The position numbers and the translations under genes were made by a program. Shown here in pieces: positions 46,519 through 56,533 of a stretch of 64,000 nucleotides of DNA (the stretch's first letter is position 1; each line of letters starts with the position of its first letter). Origin of the DNA: Coregonus clupeaformis. Taxonomy: Eukaryota; Chordata; Actinopteri; Salmoniformes; Salmonidae. The notes beneath the pieces were generated by a model. That model did no database searches. It worked only from the letters and a program-made list of their open reading frames with translations, and was not told the origin of the DNA. Location of the stretch: assembly GCF_020615455.1 (NCBI RefSeq), contig NC_059207.1:31426643-31490642 (forward strand), written 5' to 3'.

Positions 46519-46996
46519 ACTTTTGAAAAACTGGGCCCAGGTATATGTATCCACTCCACTAAACCGCACAGACATCCTTGGGGAATAGACCGTAGAATAA
46601 TAGCTATCCTGTGTGGAGAAATAAAGTGAGATCTCTACTTTTTGACAGTAGATGGTGCTCCCGTTTCAGTGTAGTAGTGGATATTGGCTTTTGGGCTCTC
46701 CAATTATTTGCTCCTGTTCCAGGTGTTGCTGTTTGATCCCTTCCGGTCTCCGTACAGGAATTTCAACTGCATGACGTCATTTATCCTGCCAACAAAGTTA
46801 GGCGACTGCAAAACTGGACTGCGATATTTTCCTTCCTTGGAAAATTTGACGGGATTTAGCCTAACATTTCCTTAGAACTGTATTTTAAGATTCTTGGATG
46901 CGTAGAATGAAAACACCCCATTGTAACTCATGCTGGATCACGATGAGAACTTTCTGAGATAAAAAAAAATATCGACGAGACACAGCAATTAGCTAG
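46519..46996. other. Upstream region of the LIM gene
   Basis: Apart from the foldback arm (to 46537) no repeat was recognised. It holds the CRE at 46772. Likely promoter and 5' UTR of the LIM gene, judged from position only. Confidence 0.35.
46772..46779. promoter_or_regulatory. Palindromic CRE (TGACGTCA)
   Basis: A full consensus cAMP-response element, 218 bp upstream of the proposed LIM-gene start codon, in a stretch free of obvious transposons. It may belong to that gene's promoter. No convincing TATA box was seen nearby. Confidence 0.4.
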
Positions 46997-47012
46997 ATGG
47001 AGGAACTGGAAG
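46997..47012 (+). CDS. LIM-domain protein, coding exon 1 (short)
   Basis: Sixteen coding bases: ATG GAG GAA CTG GAA G followed by gtgagc. The exon gives MEELE plus one base, phase 1. It was chosen because it joins in frame with the LIM exon at 54849 and the splice donor is good. The context is plausible (G at +4; ctag before ATG), and a palindromic CRE lies about 220 bp upstream. The exon is far too short to stand alone, so the call rests on the phase match and position. Confidence 0.6.
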
Positions 47013-47389
47013 GTGAGCGGTCTAAACTTCTTCCCCATTACATTGTTAATTAGCTTAGCCTACATGTGGATAACAATGTTGATACAAAAATGGTATATAC
47101 CTACAATCTATTTGCGTGTGGAAAGGGAAGCTACATCCAGTAGGGTGATGCACTATGTTCTAGACTTGGTCAATTTGCGAGCTGATAGTGTATACATCAG
47201 ATGAGCGCTTGCTACAACGTATCTGATCATCATAACATACATAGTTACTATCTAACTACGGCAATGATTCTGCCATCAAAGTTCGGGCTGATTAGGTTGA
47301 ATTATACTATTTATTCTTCTGCAAGACCAATTCACTCCCCAATTTATATTTGTAAATACAGTCCATTATTACAATGCATACTACCCCTA

Positions 47390-47525
47390 TTACTTGTTAT
47401 TTTGGACTTCACTGTTATTGCTGTTATTGATATTGATTAATGTAGGCTACTGCATTGTTGAGGGAGCTAGAATTTTGCTACACGTTTTATACCTGCTGTA
47501 AACTTTGTTGAAATTTGATTTGATG
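47390..47525 (+). repeat. Possible L2 3' tail, degenerate
   Basis: GCATTGTTGAGGGAGCTAGA followed by TTTGTTGAAATTTGATTTGA resembles the L2 3' end (GCACTGTTGGAGCTAGA ... TTTGATTTGA). Diverged. Confidence 0.4.
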
Positions 47526-47626
47526 TGTAAAATAAGATGTAACTCAAACTTGAATTTAGCTGCTTGGATTCATTGGGCTTGTTTGAGTGGTAAGGCTGAA
47601 GCAACCAATAATTTACATATACACTA

Positions 47627-48059
47627 GATGACTGATAGGGGGCGCTGTGTTGAAGCCACCTTGCCTCCATCTTGCACTCCCCACAATTGTAAAATATATT
47701 TTGGAAGCTATAGAAATGCATTTATTAATGTCTACATTCGTTTTTGCCACATTTATTCTATTATACACCTTAATGCAAATTTTTAAACTATATTATGTGA
47801 GCTAAAAATAAAAATATGTAAAAACATTTTCCTTAAAGTATACTTTCTTGAGATTACTAATGTTACTGTCCCCACTACATCAACAAAAAATACTTAAATA
47901 CATGTAATTTGTCCTTGAAGCATTTAATTGAAATACTGTATAATTCCATTAATTCCGGACTGCTCCTACTGGGGAGTGCCAATATTGCCGACCGGTGGCT
48001 TCAAAGCATCTCAATGGCCAATACAATACCATCAGCAATCCAGGTTCTATATACATAAT
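47627..48059 (-). repeat. Dispersed repeat, copy B (inverted to 40561-40940)
   Basis: Starts GATGACTGATAGGGGGCGCTG and ends ATCCAGGTTCTATATACATA. It is the reverse complement of copy A over most of its length. It lies in intron 1 of the LIM gene. Confidence 0.65.
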
Positions 48060-48834
48060 TGGAAGCAACCTACTGCAGATGAAAGTCGAGGAGTGAGGTT
48101 GGGGGAGGTACATCTGTGACAGCTGAAAGTCCAACACTGATTGGTTTTCCAACAGCAAGGCTCAGTGCAACATGGCAGTGTTGCCATTGTTTATAAGCTT
48201 TTCTTTGTAATGTCAAAATAAACATGTCTCCAAACCCCATATCACACACTGTAAATATATGTGTGTACATTGTACTATCAATTAAGGCGAGAGAGACTCA
48301 AATATCATTCATTTGTACACAGTATACATATGAATCGCTGCAAAGTTGCTTTCTGTTTCAGTCACGTCTTTGGTCCTGTTCGCGTGGGTCAAACAAAAAT
48401 ACTAATGATTGGTTGACAATTATTGCCTCCCACAATGCAGGCGATGGCTGCAAGTTGCAGCTGGTGAGGAGAAACTGTAGAAAATCGCAGTCGACTGCAG
48501 TCAACTTCATGACCTTTGATCACATGGTTGTTGTGAAGTTCATACAGTCGACATTTAGGCGCAAGTCGGACAATTTTGATCCCCATAATGCAACACATTT
48601 TGAAAGGCGGTGACCAACGATGGTCACAGACTTCACAAAAGTGATCTGCTTGAACACGCCCACTCATTTCTAAATCCCCCAGTTTTCCCATCATATTCAT
48701 TGCATAGAGCTTGCTAGGGGTGTATTCATTACAGAAACAGTCCACCGTTTTTAAGAAGCAAACAGGAAACGGGGAGGGACCTACCTGAATTTGTCCAATA
48801 GAAACTCTCGTTTGCGTTTTACACTCGGAGTAGG
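48060..48834. other. LIM intron 1 stretch, partly repeat-like
   Basis: The parts near 48440-48560 (GCAGTCGACTGCAGTCAACT) and 48714-48830 look like other fish repeats but were not assigned. Long open frames here on both strands overlap the SINE and are not believed. Confidence 0.3.
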
Positions 48835-49005
48835 TCCCGTGTGGCTCAGTTGGTAGAGCATGGCGCTTGCAACGCCAGCGTTGTGGGTTCGATTCCCACG
48901 GGGGACCAGTACGAAAATGTATGCACTCACAACCTTGGCGTTGCAAGCGCCACTGTAACTCGCTCTGGATAAGAGGACCTGCTAAATGAGAAAAAATGTA
49001 AATGT
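48835..49005 (+). repeat. tRNA-Ala-like SINE with intact-looking cloverleaf
   Basis: The head (about 48835-48907) folds as a tRNA: GTCCCGT acceptor strand, GTGGCTCAGTTGGTAGAGC (A box), anticodon stem GGCG/CGCC with loop CTTGCAA (TGC, alanine), and GGTTCGATTCCCACG (B box). The tail with TCGCTCTGGATAAGAGGACC and CTAAATGAGAAAAAATG shows it is a SINE, not a functional tRNA gene. Confidence 0.8.
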
Positions 49006-50166
49006 AAAAATGAGTAAACGGTTTCTGCTGCAAGCACATTGCTCTCTATTTGAATGGAAGCGTCGTGGGTGCATGCTTTTGTGAAAACAAAACTTTGTGA
49101 AAAGCTCAACGAAAGATATTGTTTAAGAATGATGCGCAGGCTTGTCTGAAAGTTTTCCTTGTTACTTGAGAATCACTTATAGCCTTAACATTATAATGTA
49201 AACAGCCTGTGTCACCCGACTGACTGTGACTCGATGTAGTCGGAGGTATAGTCCGCCCACACTCTTCGCAAGCTCCACTCCCTTGATGTTATGTACAGTG
49301 CCTTCAGAAAGTATTCATACCCCTTGACTTATTACACATTGTTGTTACAGCCAAACATTTGTATTAATTAAATACATATTTTTCTCACCCATCTACAGAT
49401 AATACCCCATAATGAGAAAGTGAAAACATGTTTTTAGAAGTGTATTGAAAATTAAATACAGGAATATCTCATTTGCATAATTATTCACACCCATGAGAAT
49501 ACATGTTAGAATCACCTTTGGCAGCAATTACAGCTGTGAGTCTTTCTGGGAAAGTCTCTAAGAGCTTTGCACACCTGGATTGTACAATATTTGCACATTA
49601 TTTTAAAAAATCTAAATATTCAAGCTCTCTCAAGTTGGTTGTTGATCAGCAGATTTAAGTCAAAACTGTAAATAGGCCACTCAGTGTACATTTGTCCTTT
49701 GTGTTTTAGGTTATTGTCCTGCTGAAAGGTGAATTTGTCTCCCAGTGTCTGTTGGAAAACAGACAGAACCAGGTTTTCCTCTAGGATTTTGCGTGTGCTT
49801 AGCTCTATTCCATTTATTTTCATCCTAAATAACTCTCTAGTCCTTGCCGATGACAAGCATACCCATAACATGATGCAACCACCACCATGCTTGAAAATAT
49901 GAAGAGTGGGACTCAGTGATGTGTTGTTGGATTTGCCCCGAACATAACACTTTGTCTAAAGGACATACAGTGGGGAGAACAAGTATTTGATACACTGCCG
50001 ATTTTGCAGGTTTTCCTACTTACAAAGCATGTAGAGGTCTGTAATTTGTATCATAGGTACACTTCAACAGTGAGAGACTCCAGAAAATCACATTGTATGA
50101 TTTTTAAGTAATTAATTTGCATTTTATTGCATGACATAAGTATTTGATACATCAGAAAAGCAGAAC

Positions 50167-51189
50167 TTAATATTTGGTACAGAAACCTTTGTTTGCAATT
50201 ACAGAGATCATACGTTTCCTGTAGGTCTTGACCAGGTTTGTACACACTGCAGCAGGGATTTTGGCCCACTCCTCCATACAGACCTTCTCCAGATCCTTCA
50301 GGTTTCGGGGCTGTCGCTGGGCAATACGGACTTTCAGCGACCTCCAAAGATTTTCTATTGGGTTCAGGTCTGGAGACTGGCTAGGCCACTCCAGGACCTT
50401 GAGATGCTTCTTACAGAGCCACTCCTTAGTTGCCCTGGCTGTGTGTTTCGGGTCGTTGTCATGCTGGAAGACCCAGCCACGACCCATCTTCAATGCTCTT
50501 ACTGAGGGATGGAGGTTGTTGGCCAAGATCTCACGATACATGGCTCCATCCATCCTCCCCTCAATAAGGTGCAGTCGTCCTGTCCCCTTTGCAGAAAAGC
50601 ATCCCCAAAGAATGATGTTTCCACCTCCATGCTTCCCGGTTGGGATGGTGTTCTTGGGGTTGTACTCATCCTTCTTCTTCCTCCAAACACGGCGAGTGGA
50701 GTTTAGACCAAAAAGCTCTATTTTTGTCTCATCAGACCACATGACCTTCTCCCATTCCTCCTCTGGATCATCCAGATGGTCATTGGCAAACTTCAGACGG
50801 GCCTGGACATGCGCTGGCTTGAGCAGGGGGACCTTGTGTGCGCTGCAGGATTTTAATCCATGACGGCGTAGTGTGTTACTAATGGTTTTCTTTGAGACAG
50901 TGGTCCCAGCTCTCTTCAGGTCATTGACCAGGTCCTGCCGTGTAGTTCTGTGTTGATCCCTCACCTTCCTCATGATCATTGATGCCCCACGAGGTGAGAT
51001 CTTGCATGGAGCCCCAGACCGAGGGTGATTGACCGTCATCTTGAACTTCTTCCATTTTCTAATAATTGCACCAACAGTTGTTGCCTTCTCACCAAGCTGC
51101 TTGCCTATTGTCCTGTAGCCCATCGCAGCCTTGTGCAGGTCTACAATTTTATCCCTGATGTCCTTACACAGCTCTCTGGTCTTGGCCAT
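50167..51189 (-). CDS. Tc1-family transposase, full length (DD34E)
   Basis: 340 residues, the usual length for Tc1 transposases such as Sleeping Beauty. Order: two helix-turn-helix units (about 1-110; first ending IIRKWKKFK at 42-50) that bind the inverted ends; catalytic core with WSDETKIELFG (Asp153), glycine box KHGGGNIILWG at 186-196, FQHDNDPKHT (Asp244) and SPDLNPIENLW (Glu279), 34 residues after Asp244. It cuts and reinserts its element at TA sites in the nucleus. No stop or frameshift. A TATA box lies 46 bp before the ATG. A Gly at 185 stands where the relatives here mostly have Val (IPTVKHGG), and Cys259 replaces the Arg of sister copies, so activity is unproven. Start chosen as the MAKTREL shared by family copies. 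Confidence 0.95.
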   Translation of the reverse strand: MAKTRELCKDIRDKIVDLHKAAMGYRTIGKQLGEKATTVGAIIRKWKKFKMTVNHPRSGAPCKISPRGASMIMRKVRDQHRTTRQDLVNDLKRAGTTVSKKTISNTLRRHGLKSCSAHKVPLLKPAHVQARLKFANDHLDDPEEEWEKVMWSDETKIELFGLNSTRRVWRKKKDEYNPKNTIPTGKHGGGNIILWGCFSAKGTGRLHLIEGRMDGAMYREILANNLHPSVRALKMGRGWVFQHDNDPKHTARATKEWLCKKHLKVLEWPSQSPDLNPIENLWRSLKVRIAQRQPRNLKDLEKVCMEEWAKIPAAVCTNLVKTYRKRMISVIANKGFCTKY

Positions 51190-51234
51190 TGTGGAGAGGT
51201 TGGAGTCTGTTTGATTGAGTGTGTGGACAGGTGT

Positions 51235-51242
51235 CTTTTATA
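51235..51242 (-). promoter_or_regulatory. TATA box of the transposase gene
   Basis: TATAAAAG on the minus strand, about 46 bp upstream of the transposase ATG at 51189. The same block (complement CTTTTATA) is conserved at the same place in the copies at 5605, 13262, 28164 and 61087, so it is very likely the element's own core promoter. Confidence 0.6.
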
Positions 51243-52761
51243 CAGGTAACGAGTTCAAACAGGTGCAGTTAATACAGGTAATGAGTGGAGAACAGGAGGG
51301 CTTCTTAAAGAAAAACTAACAGGTCTGTGAGAGCCGGAATTCTTACTGGTTGGTAGGTGATCAAATACTTATGTCATGCAATAAAATGCAAATTAATTAC
51401 TTAAAAATCATACAATGTGATTTTCTGGATTTTTGTTTTAGATTCCGTCTCTCACAGTTGAAGTGTACCTATGATAAAAATTACAGACCTCTACATGCTT
51501 TGTAAGTAGGAAAACCTGCAAAATCGGCAGTGTATCAAATACTTGTTCTCCCCACTGTAGTTAATTTCTTTGCCACATTCTTTGCAGTTTTACTTTAGCG
51601 CTTTATTGAAATCAGGATGCATGTTTTGGAAAAATGTTGTTCTCTGCAGCAGGGTTCCACAATTTGGTGGTTTTATTTGGCCCCCCAAGTTTTCATTTTT
51701 ATATTTTATATTTTCGGACATAAAATACTGTAAAAACACTAGGAAATCAGCTCCAAGTGATTTTAATTTAGGGAATCTGTTCCCAAGTATTCCCACGCAT
51801 AGTAGAGAGACACGTGATCGTATACAAATGTAAGAAATGTTTGAAATTATGGTTTTAATCAAATATTATATAGGCCCATGGCTGAATCTAGTTGATGATC
51901 CCTGCTCTACAGGCTTCCTTCTTTTCACTCTGTCATTTAGGTTAGTATTGTGGAGGAACTACAATGTTGATGATCCATCCTCAGTTGTCTTCTATCACAA
52001 CCATTAAACTCTGTAAATCCCTGAGCGGTTTCCTTCCTCTCCGACAACTGAGTTGGGAAGGACACCTGTATCTTCGTAGTGACTGGGTGTGTTGATACAC
52101 CATCCAAAGTGTAATTAATAACTTCACCATGCTCAAAGGGATTTTCAATATATGCTTTTTTACCAATAGGTGCCCTTCTTTGCGAGGCATTGGAAAACCT
52201 CCCAGGTCTTTGTGCTTGAATTTGTGTTTGAGATTCACTGCTTGACTGAGGGACCATACAGATTAATTGTATGTGTTGGGTACCGAGATGAGGTAGTCAT
52301 TCAAAAATCATGTTAAACACTATTATTGCACATAGAGTGAGTCCAGGCAACTTTTTATGTGACTTGTTAAGCAAATGTTTACTCCTGAACTTATTTAGGC
52401 TTGCCATAACAAAGGGGTTGAATACTTATTGACCCAAGACATTTCAGCTTTGTAAGAATTTCTAAAAGCATAATTCCACTTTGACATTATGGGGTATTGT
52501 GTGTGTGTGTGTGTAGGCCAGTGACACAAAATCTAAATGTAATCCATTTTTTATTCAGGCTAACAACAAAATGTGGAAAGAGTCAAGGGGTGTGAATACT
52601 TTCTGAAGGCACTGTACATTGTGGAGTTGAAAAACACGGCAAAAAAACCCAGTACCCCTATAACCTGACTGACTGTATTTACTCAGAATGGATTGTTATT
52701 AAGTGGAAGGGAATTTCCCTATATTCTTCTTTCCTTAAAAAAAATCTGACAATGCAAAAAG

Positions 52762-52999
52762 AGTAAATACAGTTTTATTTGTCACATGCTTCATAAATAA
52801 CAAGTGTAGACTAACAGAGAGATGCTTACTTATGGGCCCTTCCCAACAATGCAGAGAGAGAAATTGAATAATAATAGAAAAATAATAACACGATAAATAA
52901 ATACACAATGAGTAACGATAACTTGGCTATTTACACGGGGTACCAGTACCGAGTTGATGTACAGGGGTATGAGGTAATTGAGGTAGATATGTACATAAA
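52762..52999 (-). repeat. Antisense L2 fragment, 3' side
   Basis: Plus strand reads TTTATTTGTCACATGCTTCA ... GCTTACTTATGGGCCC, the complement of an L2 3' end. It is interrupted at 53000 by a Tc1 and resumes at 54226. Confidence 0.75.
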
Positions 53000-54223
53000 C
53001 ACTACATGGCCAAAAGTATGTGGACATCCCTTCAAATTTGTGGTTTCGGCTATTTCAGCCATACCCGTTGCTGACAGGTGTATAAAATCGAGCACACAGC
53101 CATGCAATCTCAATAGACAAACCTTGGCAGTAGAATGGCCCTTACTGAAGAGCTCAGTAACTTTCAACGTGGCACAGTCATAGAATGCCACCTTTCCAAC
53201 AAGTCTGTTCATCAAATTTCTGCCCTGCTAGAGCTGCCATGGCCAACTGTAAGTGCTATTATTGTGAAGTGAAAACGTCTAGGAGCAACAATGGCTCGGC
53301 CGTGAAGTGGTAGGCCACAAGCTCTCACAGAACAGGACCGCTGAGTGCTGAAGCGCGTAACGTGTAAAAATCAACTGTCCTTGGTTGCAACACTCACCAC
53401 GAGTTCCAAACTGCCTCTGGAAGCAATGTCAGCACAAGAACTGTTTGTCGGGAGCATCATGAAATGGGTTTCCATGGCCGAGCAGCCGCACACAAGCTTA
53501 AGATCACCATGCGCAATGCCAAGAGTCGGCTGGAGTGGTGTAAAGCTTGCCGGCATTGGACTCTGGAGCAGTGTTCTCTGGAGTGATGAATCACGCTTCA
53601 CCATCTGGCAGTCCGACGGACAAATCTGGATTTGGTGGATGTGCCAGGGGAACGCTAGCTGCCCGACTGCATAGTGCCGACTGTAAAGTTTGGTGGAGGA
53701 GGAATAATGGTCTGGGGCTGTTTTACATGGTTCGGGCTAGGCCCCTTAGTTCCAGTGAAGGGAAATCTTAATGCTACAGCATACAATGACATTCTAGACG
53801 ATTCTGTGCTTCCAACTTTGTGGCAACAGTTTGGGGAAGGCCCTTTCCTGTTTCAGCATGACAATGCCCCCGTGCACAAAGCGAGGTCCATACAGAAATG
53901 GTTTGTTGAGACCGGTGTGGAAGAACTTGACTGGCCTGCACAGCGCCCTGACCTCAACCCCATCGAACACCTTTGGGATGAATTAGAACGCCGACTGCGA
54001 GCCAGACCTAATCGCCTAACATCAGTGCCCGACCTCACTAATGGTCTTGTGGCTGAATTGAAGCAAGTCCCTGCAGCAATGTTCCAACATCTAGTGGAAA
54101 GCCTTCCCAGAGGAGTGGAAGCTGTTATAGCAGCAAAGGGGGGACCAACTCCATATTAATACCCATGATTTTGGAATGAGATGTTCGATGAGCAGGTGTC
54201 CACATACTTTTGGCTATGTAGTG
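53000..54223 (+). mobile_element. Tc1-like transposon inside an L2
   Basis: Ends CACTACATGGCCAAAAGTAT and complement (ACTTTTGGCTATGTAGTG); TA at right, diverged AA at left. Plus-strand transposase: broken N-terminal pieces from 53100 (CNLNRQTLAVEW, then AQELFVGSIMKWVSMAEQPH out of frame), then an open stretch 53674-54159. The closest copies are at 414 and 11839. Confidence 0.9.
53674..54159 (+). pseudogene. Tc1-like transposase, C-terminal 161 residues
   Basis: Reads from the glycine box (KFGGGGIMVWGCF) through FQHDNAPVHKARSI (second Asp) and QRPDLNPIEHLWDEL (Glu) to an end GGPTPY. This is the whole C-terminal half without breaks. The first catalytic Asp block (WSDESRFTIW near 53580) is in another frame because of indels between 53560 and 53670. 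Dead as a gene, but one of the better-kept members of its family here. Confidence 0.88.
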
Positions 54224-54225
54224 TA

Positions 54226-54700
54226 GGTAGGGGTAAAGTGATTAGGCAACAGGATAGATAATAAACAGTAGCAGCAGCGTATGTGATAAGTCAAAATAGT
54301 GCAAAAATGGTCAATGCAGATAGTCCGGTTAACTATTTAGCAGTCTACTGGCTTGGGGGTAGAAGCTGTTCAGGGTTCTGTTGGTTCCAGACTTGGTGCA
54401 TCAGTATCGCTTGCTGTGTGGTAGCAGAACAGTCTATGACTTGGGTGTCTGGAGTCTTTGACAATTTTAAGGGCCTTCCTCTGACACCTGGTATAGGGGT
54501 CCTGGATAGCAGGGAGCACTGCCCCAGTGGTGAACTAGGCCGTACGCACTACCCTCTGTAGCGCCTTGTGGTCAGATGTCAAGCAGTTGCCATACCAAGC
54601 GGTGATGCAGCCAGTCAAGATGCTCTCAATGGTGCAGCTGTATAACTTTTTGAGGATCCGAGGGCCCATGACAATTATTTTCAGCCTCCTGAGGGGAAAT
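54226..54700 (-). repeat. Antisense L2 fragment, RT C-terminal side
   Basis: Complement of the region coding the L2 C-terminus at about 45830-46330: for example GGTGATGCAGCCAGTCAAGA and AGCAGTTGCCATACCAAGCG mirror the plus-strand copy. With 52762-52999 it is one LINE copy cut in two by the Tc1. Confidence 0.85.
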
Positions 54701-54848
54701 GACTCACATCAACATCATGACTCACATGTATGAGTCACACCTTTGTTCAGTCAACAAAACATATTCAGAAATTCGTTGCTACTGTGATTTTAATTTGATG
54801 GATGGATAGAGTATGCTTTTCCTTTAATGAAATCATTTAACCCTACAG

Positions 54849-54945
54849 GTACACATGGACGCCACTGTGCGGGTTGCGGGGAAACGATTCAAGACACCAT
54901 CAATGTGAAGGTTCTGCAAGGAACTTGGCACAATGCCTGTTTTCA
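54849..54945 (+). CDS. LIM-domain protein, coding exon 2 (first LIM zinc module)
   Basis: 97-nt exon after ttaaccctacag, ending CA|gtaagt in phase 2. Joined to the exon at 46997 it puts zinc ligands at Cys12, Cys15, His33 and Cys36: C-x2-C-x17-H-x2-C, the first half of a LIM domain (CAGCGETI... TWHNACF). The split right after the His-x2-Cys is, as I recall, typical of LIM genes, the next exon then starting with the fifth zinc ligand. A LIM this close to the N-terminus fits LIM kinases among other families; that is inference from position and loose similarity. LIM domains are protein-binding zinc modules, often in cytoskeletal regulators. The rest lies beyond the window or in the doubtful exon at 63011. 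Confidence 0.75.
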
Positions 54946-56533
54946 GTAAGTCATACTTTTAAATGTGGATTTCAGTTATATTCACTGTTTAATTTATTTA
55001 ATTGACAATTTATTGTAGGAATCACTTACTGTCTGCACTAGGCATGTGAACTGCTTTGACATTAAATAAGTAGCATTGAAGTCAATAGAGACAATGGACA
55101 GTTTTGCTGGTCAACATACAGCTTTTGACAATTTCAGGTATTCTTTGGGGACAAATACTGTATGCACATGCTAAGAAATTGACTTGTGGGTAGTCCTAGA
55201 GAATTCTACCTGTCCTGTGGAATGTTTAAGCATAAATGTGGGCAGGAATGTCTCTGTTCAGTGTTCAAACTATTCTACAGTGAGGCAGAACTCCATTACA
55301 GTACATATTGAAAATCCAGTCAGTCACTCAAATCCCATTTGCAGATACCACCATTCTACTTTTTTTTCTTCAAACCATTGTAGTTAGAAGTTAGTACAAC
55401 AAGTTAACAACTTTGAGGTAGTAGATGTTTGTCATCCTTTTGCCTATTAAAGGTGGAAAATAATAGACATGAGGCATCACTCGCACTTGAATTAGCGTGG
55501 GTCACAGGGACACAGTGGGAGGAGGATCCCACCAGCTCTCTCTCCGGCCTTGAGGACTTTGGCCCTGGCAGTTTCTCTTCGTCCTGTGGCTTAGTCATTG
55601 TCAGGATTGAGACTATCTGGCATTCTCCGGTCACTGGCCCCCAGTGAGAACCGTCTAGACTTGGGCTGAACAGAGGTCAATAGTATAGGACCTATGTACA
55701 GACGCTTAAACAAAAACAATTTTTAGCTCCCAAAGCTCTCTTTGTGAAATACGATCACTCAGGTTTGACTTTCCTTGAAGAGAATATATGGATATGATGA
55801 TGGCGCTTTAGTTAGATAAGCAGTCCAAGAATGGACCGGTCATGGTCTAGATGACAATGTGCCCCACAGGGTTTTTGTGGAAGGGGAAGCTGGGATTGAG
55901 GGTCGAGTCATGGCAGCTCTGTTAATATAATGAGGAGAAGGAGTGTATTTCTCACACTCACTGTGCCCATCCAGCACACAACGTTACGTAACATGAATGA
56001 AAGAATATAACTGATGAATAGTTTAATGGAACTGAATAGAGTAGAGCTATTTTTCTAGAGCTCTGAATTCCCCCTGAATATAATACGTTAATTTAATATA
56101 TTTTTTTTTATTAAAATGTAACTTAAGATAAAGGAATAAAGCCTAAGATGAGGTGAATTTGGCATCCTATCATTTCCGAGTACGTCTCCCTTGAGTGGAA
56201 GGGGCTTGACATCTGAGTGTTCCTTAGCCCAAGTACTCAAATTTCAAACAAAGCTTTTCAGCTACACCATTTCCTTATAGAACCCAAGATTTGGGTCTCT
56301 TTCTCTATTTCTATAATTGGCTCTTTTATATCACCACTGAACCTTGTGTCAGTTCAAAAGCCAAGTCCTTGATACAGCTGTGCAGTTCTCACTCTCTCGC
56401 TGTCTGTCTGTCTCTGGGCATTTCCATGTAAAAAGCCCCATGAGCACTTAACATATGAAGTTCATAGGAGCACATCCAATTTGGTGAATAATGAAAGCTA
56501 AGAGTCTATATTTTTCTTAAATTAAGGCATATA
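54946..56533. other. LIM gene intron, nothing recognised
   Basis: Open frames at 55184-55387 and 55404-55647 have no motif and no good splice context. Confidence 0.3.

Larger units (their letters stand above)
43835..46537. repeat. Foldback repeat holding a MITE and a LINE
   Basis: Outer arms are GGCCCAGTTTTTCAAAAGTT at 43835 and its complement ending at 46537. Inner arms are GATTTCGCCTATCAGA at about 43866 and its complement at about 43982. The outer right arm has been carried 2.5 kb away by the MITE (44007-44716) and the LINE (44720-46518) inserted into the hairpin. Confidence 0.65.
49968..51557 (-). mobile_element. Complete Tc1-like transposon with intact transposase
   Basis: 1590 bp. Inverted ends of about 190-200 bp (CAGTGGGGAGAACAAGTATT and complement) carry outer and inner AAGTATTTGATAC repeats, the IR/DR layout. 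TA dinucleotides sit at both edges (49966-49967 and 51558-51559). The left inverted repeat lacks about 20 bases present in the right one (near 50087). Same family as the broken copy at 5605. Inserted in the middle of an older Tc1-like element, so it is younger than its host. The transposase gene is described separately. Confidence 0.93.
49296..52614 (-). mobile_element. Older Tc1-like transposon split by a younger one
   Basis: Ends CAGTGCCTTCAGAAAGTATT and its complement (ACTTTCTGAAGGCACTG) between TA dinucleotides. The minus-strand transposase is eroded. Frame 49871-49620 keeps FTFQQDNNLKHK (second Asp block). Frames at 52257-51937 are from the non-coding and N-terminal leader. A 1590-bp Tc1 of another family lies at 49968-51557. 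A short (GT)n run occurs at 52500-52514. Confidence 0.87.

Noticed and set aside
48389..49039. 216-codon open frame on the minus strand
   Set aside because: Runs through a SINE and unassigned repeat, has no family motif and no supporting splice or start context.
50228..50863. 211-codon open frame on the plus strand
   Set aside because: It is the antisense of the intact transposase gene; the same shadow appears opposite the other Tc1 copies.
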